64,000 nt of DNA, taken from the NCBI RefSeq assembly GCF_017498565.1, contig NZ_CP071794.1, forward strand, positions 3,710,001 to 3,774,000, given 5' to 3'. Origin of the DNA: Parasphingorhabdus cellanae (GTDB taxonomy: Bacteria; Pseudomonadota; Alphaproteobacteria; Sphingomonadales; Sphingomonadaceae). The notes under the pieces are model-generated. The model worked only from the letters and a program-made list of their open reading frames with translations, had not been told where the DNA came from and ran no database searches. This document shows, one piece after another, positions 45,345-53,628 of the stretch (position 1 is the first letter of the stretch; the number at the start of each line of letters is the position of its first letter). A program made the position numbers and the translations under genes.

Positions 45345-46823
45345 ATGATTTTGAATACTAGTTTGAAGATTGAAAAGGCGATGGCGCAGGCGGAAAACTA
45401 CTCCGACTGGTCAGATGCAGCAGCGCGGCATGATCGCTCGACGGGAGTGGACGTCTGGAAATCTGAAGATGAAAGTAAGCATTTCGACTATAAGTCGATC
45501 CGCCGCCGCCTGAAACGTTTATCCCGGCTTTGGAAGGCGCAAGACAATGCAGGACTGCTCTATGCCTTGAATGAAGGTATTCACGGGAATATGGACGGCA
45601 TGGGCAATGACAGGCTGCACCAAAAGGCGAAATTCGGCACTAAGCAGCTGATCCAGGATTATGTCGATGCGATCGTAAATTCGCTGGAATATTTAGCGAG
45701 TGACAAAGTTACAGATATTCCTTTCGAAGAGAAGCTCGATTTTTTTCGCCGCGCTCAGCATTGCTATGGTCGTTCCGCCTTTTTGATGAGCGGTTCGGGT
45801 GCTTTTTTATACTTCCATATGGGCGTCGTGAAGGCGCTATGGTCTGAAGGACTGCTGCCGCATATTTTGTCTGGATCAAGTGGCGGCTCGGTCGTTGGGG
45901 CGCTGGTGAGTACCCATGTTGATAACGAGATACCGCCATTTTTCGAACCTGAAAATCTGGTCACTGAGGGGCGAGATGAACTGGTAGAACATACTGGTTT
46001 TGGAATGCTGGGAAGTACTAAGCGCCTGAAGATTGACGAAGTCCGGGAACGGATCAGCTCCATGATCCCAGACCTGACGTTTCAGGAAGCTTATGAGTTG
46101 ACTGGCCGACATTTGAACGTTTCGATCGCGCCTGCTGAAAAACATCAAACATCCAGACTGCTAAACGCTATCGCTTCGCCTAATGTCTATGTACGTGAAG
46201 CCGTCATGGCGTCTTGCGCGGTTCCTGGTATTTATCCCCCGGTCACTTTGGCTGCCAAAGATCATAAAGGTGTGCGCAAGCCATATTTGCCAAACCGCAA
46301 ATGGGTTGACGGATCGGTGACTCATGATCTTCCTGCAAAACGCCTCGGTCGACTTTACGGCGTGAATCATCATATTGTGAGTCAGGCAAATCCACTGATC
46401 ACGCCTTTTGCCACCGACGTTAAGCAGCAAAAAACGCCTATAGGGGCGATCAGAAATGCCACGACCTCTACGATGAAGGCTTGGCTTAATGCCAATGTAG
46501 AGATTATGCAAAAACCGCTATCGTATTTTCCAAGACTGAACACGATGGCGAACATGACTTTATCGGTGATCAATCAGGATTATACGGGGGATATAAATAT
46601 TATCCGGCCCAGCATGTTCTGGAGCCCGAATAAATTACTCAGCGATCTGTCGCTAGAGGACATTACCGAACTTATTCAGCTAGGCGAGCGCACAACCTGG
46701 CCGAAAATCGAAATGGTTCGAACGCAGACGAAGATCAGTCAGACGCTAGACCGAATTTTGTTCGAATATGAAACTGAGTTGGCTCATGATCATGTTACGG
46801 CGATGAAAAGGAAAATCGCTTGA
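45345..46823 (+). CDS. patatin-like phospholipase / triacylglycerol lipase
   Basis: A 492-residue patatin with the DUF3336-type N-terminal helical region (about 1-135), as in fungal TGL3/4/5 and plant SDP1 lipases. The oxyanion loop is followed by the nucleophile elbow GSSGGS (Ser179) and the dyad aspartate in VDGSVTHDLP (Asp322). That relationship to storage-lipid lipases fits its place right after the WS/DGAT gene, and it probably releases fatty acids from triacylglycerol. The ATG at 45345 has a weak ribosome site, and an in-frame ATG at 45381 is an alternative. It lies 84 bp after the previous gene. Confidence 0.92.
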   Translation: MILNTSLKIEKAMAQAENYSDWSDAAARHDRSTGVDVWKSEDESKHFDYKSIRRRLKRLSRLWKAQDNAGLLYALNEGIHGNMDGMGNDRLHQKAKFGTKQLIQDYVDAIVNSLEYLASDKVTDIPFEEKLDFFRRAQHCYGRSAFLMSGSGAFLYFHMGVVKALWSEGLLPHILSGSSGGSVVGALVSTHVDNEIPPFFEPENLVTEGRDELVEHTGFGMLGSTKRLKIDEVRERISSMIPDLTFQEAYELTGRHLNVSIAPAEKHQTSRLLNAIASPNVYVREAVMASCAVPGIYPPVTLAAKDHKGVRKPYLPNRKWVDGSVTHDLPAKRLGRLYGVNHHIVSQANPLITPFATDVKQQKTPIGAIRNATTSTMKAWLNANVEIMQKPLSYFPRLNTMANMTLSVINQDYTGDINIIRPSMFWSPNKLLSDLSLEDITELIQLGERTTWPKIEMVRTQTKISQTLDRILFEYETELAHDHVTAMKRKIA

Positions 46824-47674
46824 AGCGTCAGGAGGGGAGCCTAACGCTGGCATCACCGTCTGTTGCTGTTGGTGCAAAGCTCTATTGCCAGAATTGGATA
46901 CCAGACGAGGCGCCTAAGGCAGTTATCATATTGGTCCATGGCTATGATGAGCATAGCGGTCGATATGCTTATTTCGCAGAGCATTGTGTAAATAATGGGT
47001 TTGCGGTTCATACATTGGACCACTGGGGGCACGGAAAATCAGATGGCGTGCATGGTTTTGTGCCCGATTTCACGGTCTATCATGATGGTTTGGACGCGCT
47101 CCTTGATCAGTTACCAGAGGACCAGCGGGCATTGCCGTTGATATTGGTGGGCCATAGCCTTGGCGGTTTGATCAGCGCATCATATTTACTCGAAAATCAA
47201 TCTCAATTCGCAGCGGCTGTACTATCGGGGCCAGCGATCAAAGCAACCGAAGAGCCATCTTCTTTCATGAAGGGCTTGAGCCGTTTTCTGTCTAACGTTG
47301 CTCCAAAAATGGGCGTATTGAGTCTTGATGCCACGGGCGTTAGCCGAGATCCGCAAGTGGTTGCTGACTATCTTGCGGACCCGTTAGTGTCTGGCACAAA
47401 GATCAGTGCGCGGCTGGCGGCAGAGATGATGGGTTATATGGAAGTCGTTCAAAACAAGGCGGATCATATTAAGCTGCCGATGCTGTTGCTACATGGCGAA
47501 GATGACAGTCTCACAGCACCGGAAGGGTCGGTATTCCTGCACGAACATATTGGTTCAGACAAAAAAATGTTAAAAATCTATCCTAGGCTGTTTCATGAGA
47601 TTTTTAACGAGCCGGAAAAAGATGCCGTGCTGACAGATATGACCGACTGGATTAATCGCATATTGGCAAAATAG
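46820..47674 (+). CDS. alpha/beta hydrolase, monoacylglycerol-lipase type
   Basis: A 284-residue alpha/beta hydrolase of the serine aminopeptidase S33 / MGL group. The oxyanion region is LVHGYDEHSGRY, the nucleophile GHSLGG (Ser113), the acid GEDDSLTAPEG and the histidine RLFHEIFNEP. These sequences match monoacylglycerol lipases closely. The frame opens with a TTG that overlaps the patatin TGA, with AAAAGG upstream. No better start exists before the HGY motif, so coupled TTG initiation is accepted. It probably completes triacylglycerol breakdown. Confidence 0.88.
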   Translation: MKRQEGSLTLASPSVAVGAKLYCQNWIPDEAPKAVIILVHGYDEHSGRYAYFAEHCVNNGFAVHTLDHWGHGKSDGVHGFVPDFTVYHDGLDALLDQLPEDQRALPLILVGHSLGGLISASYLLENQSQFAAAVLSGPAIKATEEPSSFMKGLSRFLSNVAPKMGVLSLDATGVSRDPQVVADYLADPLVSGTKISARLAAEMMGYMEVVQNKADHIKLPMLLLHGEDDSLTAPEGSVFLHEHIGSDKKMLKIYPRLFHEIFNEPEKDAVLTDMTDWINRILAK

Positions 47675-47704
47675 GCGCAAGAATGCAAATGGGGGAATGC
47701 CGCA

Positions 47705-48634
47705 ATGATGATTATATTATATGTCTTGGGTGCAATAATTCTGGCCTTGCTGGTCAGTTATTTCGTTCTTCCTAAAGCGCTTTATGACCTAATGACTGCT
47801 CTACTTCGCCTACGCGGCGGTATGCGGCTGAAAAAGATCAGGGTAGGGGACAATATATGGCCTTATCTTGAGGGTGGTCGCAGAGACGGAGTGCCAATCA
47901 TTCTGCTCCATGGCTTTGGCGGCGATAAGGACAACTGGTCCATTTATGCGCCGCATATCACCAAACATCACCGTGTGATCGCACCTGACTTGCCGGGATT
48001 TGGAGAGAATGATCGTTCACTGGATCGCGACTATGATGTTGCGACACAGGCGCACCGGTTAAACGCCTTTCTGGATGCGATGAATATAAACAAATGTCAT
48101 ATTGGCGGTAACAGCATGGGCGGTTTTATCGCGCTGCAATTTGCGCTGGAATATCCGCAGAAAATATCGTCGCTTACCTTGTTCAATAATGCTGGCGTGG
48201 TCGGCGAAAACAAGAGTGAATTGCAGGTCGCCGCTGAGAAAGGCGAAAATGTATTGGCGCTGGAAAGTCTCTCTGATGTTGATCGGCTGATGTCTTTTGT
48301 CGCTTACAAACCTGTTGCGATGCCGAAGAATTTCAAAAAGCTATTCTATGCCGAAGCTGCAGAACATCGAGATCTTCTGGATAAGATTTTCTGGCAGATA
48401 GCCGGTTCTGGCATAAACCACCCCCTCAACGACCGTTTGAGTGAAGTTACAGCACCGAGCCTTATCATATGGGGTAGACACGATCGGCTGATCGATGTGA
48501 GCTGTGTTGATGTTCTGGATCAGGGGTTAAAAAATAGCGAAGCAGTGATCTTGGAAGAAACAGGACATATACCGATGATTGAAAAACCCAAGGATACCGC
48601 ATCCGCGCAACTCGCATTTCTTGCAAAACACTGA
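47705..48634 (+). CDS. membrane-anchored alpha/beta hydrolase
   Basis: This 309-residue alpha/beta hydrolase has one N-terminal membrane helix (about residues 2-20). The oxyanion LLHGFGGDKDNW, nucleophile GGNSMGG (Ser137), an acid in IIWGRHDRLID, and a late histidine in ETGHIPMIEKP follow. The fold is like that of esterases and C-C hydrolases. In this operon a lipid ester is the best guess for substrate, perhaps at the membrane face where lipid droplets form. It starts 30 bp after the MGL-like gene. Confidence 0.88.
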   Translation: MMIILYVLGAIILALLVSYFVLPKALYDLMTALLRLRGGMRLKKIRVGDNIWPYLEGGRRDGVPIILLHGFGGDKDNWSIYAPHITKHHRVIAPDLPGFGENDRSLDRDYDVATQAHRLNAFLDAMNINKCHIGGNSMGGFIALQFALEYPQKISSLTLFNNAGVVGENKSELQVAAEKGENVLALESLSDVDRLMSFVAYKPVAMPKNFKKLFYAEAAEHRDLLDKIFWQIAGSGINHPLNDRLSEVTAPSLIIWGRHDRLIDVSCVDVLDQGLKNSEAVILEETGHIPMIEKPKDTASAQLAFLAKH

Positions 48635-48703
48635 ATTTCCAGCCAGTTTAGCCGGAAAGAGCTTCTTGCTAAGAGGAGTCGCTAGAAATGTGGGGAGATT
48701 AGC

Positions 48704-49705
48704 ATGAAATTGCGCGTCGGGTTATTGGGTGGTGGTTCCTGGGGAACAACGGTGGCTTCTTTGGTGTCACGCAATGCGCCGATTAAGATTTGGGCGCGCG
48801 ATAACGATACCGTCCGGGACATAAACGAAAACCATCGCAACAGTAAATATCTGCCCGACGCCACACTGCCAGAGGCATTGCAAGCGACAGGCGATATCGG
48901 TGAAGCGGTTAAAGATGCCGACGTACTGGTGATGGGAATCCCATCCAATAATTTTCGGGATGTTCTGAAAGAAGCAAAATCCTATTTACGGCCCTGGGTT
49001 CCGGTCATTAGCCTGACCAAGGGTTTAGAGCTTTCTACTGGAAAGCGGATGACAGAAGTGATTGAAGAAGTTTTGCCCGGTCATCCCGTTGGTGTTTTGA
49101 CCGGACCCAATCTGGCGCGAGAAATAATGGCTGGCCAGGCGGCGGCCAGTGTGATTTCAATGGAAGACGAGATTATCGTCAAACAATTGCAACAGCTTTT
49201 CCATTCCGGTTTGTTTCGTGTTTATACAAATACGGATTTGCTTGGCTGTGAGCTTGGCGGCGTGCTGAAAAATATTATCGCAATAGCTGTCGGTATGGGT
49301 GATGGGCTCGGGGCAGGAGATAATACGCGCTCTGCTCTGATCACACGCGGCTTGGCAGAAATTACCCGCTTGGGTGTGGCTATCGGAGGACGCCCTGAAA
49401 CTTTTTCCGGTTTAACAGGCATGGGGGATATGATTGCGACTTGCACCAGCCCGTTAAGCAGAAACCGGCATGTCGGCGTAGAGCTAGGGAAAGGTCGTAA
49501 GATTGACGATATTATTGAAGATATGCTGATGGTGGCAGAGGGCGTTAAAAGTGCACCCACTGTTATGGCGTTGGCAAAAAAATATAATGTCGCAATGCCG
49601 ATTGCGGAAGATGTTTATGAAGTGACGAAAGGAACGCGATCTGCTGTACGCGCTTATCGGGGTCTGATTAGCGCATCGGCCGGGTCCGAGGCTGATGCCG
49701 GATGA
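48704..49705 (+). CDS. gpsA: glycerol-3-phosphate dehydrogenase [NAD(P)+]
   Basis: GpsA reduces dihydroxyacetone phosphate to sn-glycerol-3-phosphate, the backbone for phospholipids and triacylglycerol. The 333-residue protein has the NAD loop GGGSWGTT and the SLTKGLE and TGPNLAREI stretches. The catalytic lysine region is GGVLKNIIAIAVGMGDGLG. A GGGGAG ribosome site precedes the ATG. Its place at the end of the lipid run ties precursor supply to the acyltransferases. A transcript from upstream is likely but there is a 69-bp gap. Confidence 0.96.
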   Translation: MKLRVGLLGGGSWGTTVASLVSRNAPIKIWARDNDTVRDINENHRNSKYLPDATLPEALQATGDIGEAVKDADVLVMGIPSNNFRDVLKEAKSYLRPWVPVISLTKGLELSTGKRMTEVIEEVLPGHPVGVLTGPNLAREIMAGQAAASVISMEDEIIVKQLQQLFHSGLFRVYTNTDLLGCELGGVLKNIIAIAVGMGDGLGAGDNTRSALITRGLAEITRLGVAIGGRPETFSGLTGMGDMIATCTSPLSRNRHVGVELGKGRKIDDIIEDMLMVAEGVKSAPTVMALAKKYNVAMPIAEDVYEVTKGTRSAVRAYRGLISASAGSEADAG

Positions 49706-50059
49706 ATCATACAGCAGTATAAGCATCCAAAACGATCAATCTGAGCAGAGTATCCAGCTTTGATTTATTTTTATTTTTTGTGATCGATCATTAAATAAAC
49801 AATTGAGTCATGCGCCAACAGATGGACCAGAATTGCTTAATCATGTCCGTTAACCCTTAATTTACCAAATTTTACAACTAGGTATCGGGTATTAAGTATC
49901 GCCAAAGACTAAGAAATAAGTTGGTCCATTTTGGACTCTTCTTAACAATGTTGCTTTTACTTGCTTCTTTTTGGGGCGTGCCATAAAAATATCCACCAAG
50001 CACATCGGAAATTGTTACGTCTGTGTATCGACGCGGCACCGATTTTGTGGAGAGTATAT
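49706..50059. promoter_or_regulatory. 354-bp AT-rich intergenic region before the rpfF-like gene
   Basis: No credible gene lies here. It contains a 10-bp palindrome TGATCGATCA (49781-49790) after a T-rich stretch that may end the gpsA message. It also holds two GANTC sites (GAGTC at 49805, GACTC at 49934), the CcrM methylation target used by GcrA. The promoter of the rpfF-like gene must lie here. I could not pick a convincing -35/-10 pair. Confidence 0.5.
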
Positions 50060-51013
50060 ATGGATTTGAGAAGCCAAGCCGTAAATGATGTTGAGGGTGA
50101 TTTGATCCTTGATGAGACGGAATCCTTGATCTTTCAGCAGCACGGTTTCGGCCAGGATATACTCCAGCAGCAATTTAATGAGATCGACTTACGGTTCGAC
50201 AAATCAGATGAAATATTCTGGTGTTATATGAACCAGAAATCCCGACCCAGTTACACTTATGCTCTGGGTGATGAAATTCAGCTTGTTCAAGACTGGGTTC
50301 AGACGAACTATGGACCTAGTGCTGCCAAGGCTGCTGATCCTTTGAGATATTTTGTATGTGGATCACATACTCCCGGCATTTATAATCTCGGCGGGGATTT
50401 AAAGCATTTTGCTGATTGCATCAGGCGCCGGGACTTGGGCGCGCTAAAGAAATACGCGCGGACCTGTGTTCATATGCAATATGCAAATAGCACCGGCTTT
50501 GGCGCACCGATTATCACTATGGCATTGGTCCAGGGAGATGCATTGGGCGGAGGGTTCGAACATGCTCTGGCATTCGACCTTTTGGTAGCCGAGAAAAGCG
50601 CAAGATTGGGGTTGCCCGAGATTTTGTTCAATCTTTTTCCCGGTATGGGCGCTTATAGTTATCTGCGGCAACGGCTTAGCCGTCGGGAGACGGAACGGTT
50701 CATATTAGAAGGTAAATTATTCACAGCGGAAGAGCTCTATGACATGGGGGTTGTCGACATTCTCGCCGAAGATGGCAAGGGTGAGCAGGCAATAATCGAA
50801 TATACCAAGGAAAATCGTAAACGTTTCCATGCGGAACGCGCTGTTTATAAAGCTCGTCGCTTAGCCAATCCGGTAACGCTAGATGAATTGCTAGAGATTA
50901 CCGATATGTGGGCAGAAACGGCACTGCATCTTGAAGATGCAGATGTACGCAAAATGGAGCGTTTGGCAAACGCTCAGCAACGCCGGATGGAACGTTCGCT
51001 TCTGGCAGTTTAA
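50060..51013 (+). CDS. RpfF-like enoyl-CoA hydratase (DSF-family signal synthase)
   Basis: A 317-residue crotonase-fold protein. The two glutamates essential in RpfF are present 20 residues apart, as in that family: Glu167 in LGGGFE and Glu187 in LGLPE, followed by the diagnostic LFNLFPGMGAYS. The oxyanion loop is NLGGDLKHF. RpfF makes cis-2-unsaturated fatty acid signals from acyl-ACP. The ATG at 50060 has GGAGAG upstream, and a longer frame from 49961 lacks support. It converges on an RpfC-like kinase gene with a 3-bp gap. That neighbour makes the signal-synthase call much stronger than the enzyme alone. Confidence 0.88.
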   Translation: MDLRSQAVNDVEGDLILDETESLIFQQHGFGQDILQQQFNEIDLRFDKSDEIFWCYMNQKSRPSYTYALGDEIQLVQDWVQTNYGPSAAKAADPLRYFVCGSHTPGIYNLGGDLKHFADCIRRRDLGALKKYARTCVHMQYANSTGFGAPIITMALVQGDALGGGFEHALAFDLLVAEKSARLGLPEILFNLFPGMGAYSYLRQRLSRRETERFILEGKLFTAEELYDMGVVDILAEDGKGEQAIIEYTKENRKRFHAERAVYKARRLANPVTLDELLEITDMWAETALHLEDADVRKMERLANAQQRRMERSLLAV

Positions 51014-51016
51014 ACC

Positions 51017-53623
51017 TTAGCCCGCAGCGCTGAAACCGCTGTCCGCGACCCTAGTGTGGCGCGGGGATGGTTTGCTTAAGAAATCAGTAATTCTGGATAA
51101 TTCTGTTTTTATCTCGTCGAGATAAACAAACCGTTTTTCGGTGAATTCTGCTTCAGTAATAACTTCAAGGACGCCGCACATTTGGGCGAGCTTGTTCGCT
51201 CCAACATTATTGGCACCGCTTTTAAAAGCATGTGCCTGAAAGCGAAAGTCATCGACATTTGATTGTTTCACCGATTGTTCAAATAGCAGCATAATTTCCT
51301 GCGTATCCTCGATATAGGCATCAATAATTGATTGAATAAAAACTTCATCCCCAATGGATTTGAGATAGTCCATTTGGACACCATCTATCGGTGGTTCTGA
51401 TTGGTTGGTTGCTTTTGTTCCGATATTGCGAACGACATTGAAGGGATCATTAGTATCGCTCATTGCCTGCGCTGTGTTGGCCTCAAGGAAGTTACCCGTC
51501 TGTTCTGCGACCGTATCCAGTAAAACCCCGGCTTCAATTGGCTTGGTAAGGCGAAGATCCATCCCGGCATCGAGACACTTCTTTTCTGTTTCCGGGGTTG
51601 AGTCAGCCGTCAAGCCGATTATTGGCACATGATTGCGAGGGCCTTCAATCTGGCGCCATAATTTACAGCACTCAATACCATCAATATTGGGCATATTGAC
51701 GTCGAGAAATACGATATCAAAAGAATATTTTTCGAGTTCATCCAACGCCAACTCACCGTCGGAAACCGCAACGACCTTGTGTCCGGCATTGACCAGGATG
51801 GTCTGCAAAACCATTTGATTGGTTCGGTTATCGTCCGCGATTAATATGTCGAGAGATACGTCGTTGCGAATAATCCGATCTGGATCATCTTCTTCGTTAT
51901 TGTTGGTGCGATTAAATGAACAGCCGATCTGGACGACGCTGCGCACCGCATCAAAGTCTGGTGAGGCAGGTAAAACGGAAGCGAACGCAGCACGCAATTT
52001 TATTTCGTCCAGACTTTTACTGCTGTCATTGGAGAGTAGGACAGGGGGCAGATTGGCTTCTTGGAAAATATCCCAGAGCGCGGAGTTATCCCTTTGCTGC
52101 TCTGCTATCATATCGTCCAGCAAAGCCAGATCATAAGAATGAAGCGCACGTTTCTCGAGTATCACTTCGAGTTTGTCATCGGTTAAACACTGGATATGGT
52201 CGACCTCAACATCACCTGCGTCCGAGCCACTTATCTCGGGACCATTTTGCCCAAAACCAAGTGATAAAATTTTGAGATTGTCTGAGTCTGCGGCATTCTG
52301 GACGGCCTTTATAATCTCAATCGGGCATGATAGCATAAAAGTGCTGCCCTCTCCCAATGTGCTATCGAGACTGACATGTCCGTCCATCTGTATCGCCAAT
52401 TGCTGACAAATCGCCAATCCAAGACCAGTTCCTCCAAAATTGTCGATGATAGTTTCATCGGCTTGTTGGAAAACTCCGAAAATCTTGTCATGGGCGTCGG
52501 CCGCGATGCCAGGTCCGGTGTCAGTAACCGAACACCAAAGCAGAGGAACATCGGCGTCGGTGTCGATACCGCATTTCAATGTTATTGAGCCGGTTTCAGT
52601 GAATTTTACAGCATTGCTGGTGAGATTGATCAATATGTTACGGATATATTCCAATTGTCCGCTAACAAGTTGATCACTCATCGCTTCGGCCTGCAAATGA
52701 ATGGTCAAGGCTTTTTCATCGGCCGCCAATTGCATGATGTCTCGGACTTCGGTGAGCACATCCACAATGCTGAACGTCTTCGGTTCCGGCAGCTCCTCTT
52801 GTGTGTCCGAGCGCGCAAAACTGAGCAGTTGATTGATCAAATGTAAAAGATGCTGACCGGCAGAAACGCTTGTGCTTACCATTTTTTGCTGCGCTTCCGG
52901 CAAGTTCATGTCCAGCAAATGCGTGCCATAACCGATAATAGCGTTGAGCGGGGTCCGCAGTTCGTGACTGATACTGGCAAGAAACAGACTTTTGGCTTTG
53001 TTCGCCTCTTCGGCCTCTTTCGTTGCTTTGGATATTTTTATAATCAGCGTCGAACAATAGGCAGGAATGATGATTAGCCCGAAAAGAAGCCCCAATGAGA
53101 GTGAAAGGTTTTGCTGCCAGAACGGGACACTGTAAACAGTCCAGCCAAATGATAGTGTCCCCATCGCGGCGGCAACGGCAAGCCACTTTATGCCAAAGCG
53201 GAAACCGTAACCTAGGATCACCCATAAGTATAACGGATAGAGGGCGGCCACCGCGCTACCGCCTATGTCGAAGAGGTACGTTGCCACTCCAAAATCCGTC
53301 ACTAGCCCGGCCAATCGCCTGGGATTGCTGGGGCCAGGTTCAAGGCGATACGCTATGTAGATGGTCAAGCTTGCCATCAGATGGAGCTTGAGGCCAAGCA
53401 TTATGGGTTGTGTTGCATCAAGGAACAACGAAATGGAAAGGGTTATAACAATCAAAACCAACCGGTTTATGATCATTTCCCGTTCGCGGTCCCGGCCGCG
53501 TGTCGCTAAACTATTGTGATGGCGACCGTGGTGATGGCGCCCGTTATGATGACGACTGTGATGATGATGAGGCTTACCATGACTATGTTTCTTGTGCCGC
53601 GTTTTCGGGTTGAATGTAAACAT
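51017..53623 (-). CDS. RpfC-like hybrid sensor histidine kinase with histidine-rich N-terminus
   Basis: An 868-residue kinase. Residues 9-37 are unusually rich in His and Arg. Four or five membrane helices follow (about 52-195), then HisKA (His220 in ISHELRTP) and HATPase (N box about 337, GTGLGL 398-403). A degenerate receiver-like segment (about 450-570), a true receiver (Asp641) and an HPt domain (His798, AHAFKSGANNVGA) complete it. This order and the membrane part match RpfC, the DSF sensor. The gene lies 5 bp after the response regulator gene in one operon. The first ATG has only a short-spaced AGGCGG site, and a second ATG at residue 50 would remove the His-rich stretch. Confidence 0.88.
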   Translation of the reverse strand: MFTFNPKTRHKKHSHGKPHHHHSRHHNGRHHHGRHHNSLATRGRDREREMIINRLVLIVITLSISLFLDATQPIMLGLKLHLMASLTIYIAYRLEPGPSNPRRLAGLVTDFGVATYLFDIGGSAVAALYPLYLWVILGYGFRFGIKWLAVAAAMGTLSFGWTVYSVPFWQQNLSLSLGLLFGLIIIPAYCSTLIIKISKATKEAEEANKAKSLFLASISHELRTPLNAIIGYGTHLLDMNLPEAQQKMVSTSVSAGQHLLHLINQLLSFARSDTQEELPEPKTFSIVDVLTEVRDIMQLAADEKALTIHLQAEAMSDQLVSGQLEYIRNILINLTSNAVKFTETGSITLKCGIDTDADVPLLWCSVTDTGPGIAADAHDKIFGVFQQADETIIDNFGGTGLGLAICQQLAIQMDGHVSLDSTLGEGSTFMLSCPIEIIKAVQNAADSDNLKILSLGFGQNGPEISGSDAGDVEVDHIQCLTDDKLEVILEKRALHSYDLALLDDMIAEQQRDNSALWDIFQEANLPPVLLSNDSSKSLDEIKLRAAFASVLPASPDFDAVRSVVQIGCSFNRTNNNEEDDPDRIIRNDVSLDILIADDNRTNQMVLQTILVNAGHKVVAVSDGELALDELEKYSFDIVFLDVNMPNIDGIECCKLWRQIEGPRNHVPIIGLTADSTPETEKKCLDAGMDLRLTKPIEAGVLLDTVAEQTGNFLEANTAQAMSDTNDPFNVVRNIGTKATNQSEPPIDGVQMDYLKSIGDEVFIQSIIDAYIEDTQEIMLLFEQSVKQSNVDDFRFQAHAFKSGANNVGANKLAQMCGVLEVITEAEFTEKRFVYLDEIKTELSRITDFLSKPSPRHTRVADSGFSAAG

Positions 53624-53628
53624 TCCGC

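Noticed and set aside
49961-50059. 33-residue extension of the RpfF-like protein
   Set aside because: There is no ribosome site at 49961. The ATG at 50060 has GGAGAG at good spacing and gives a length nearer the family's.
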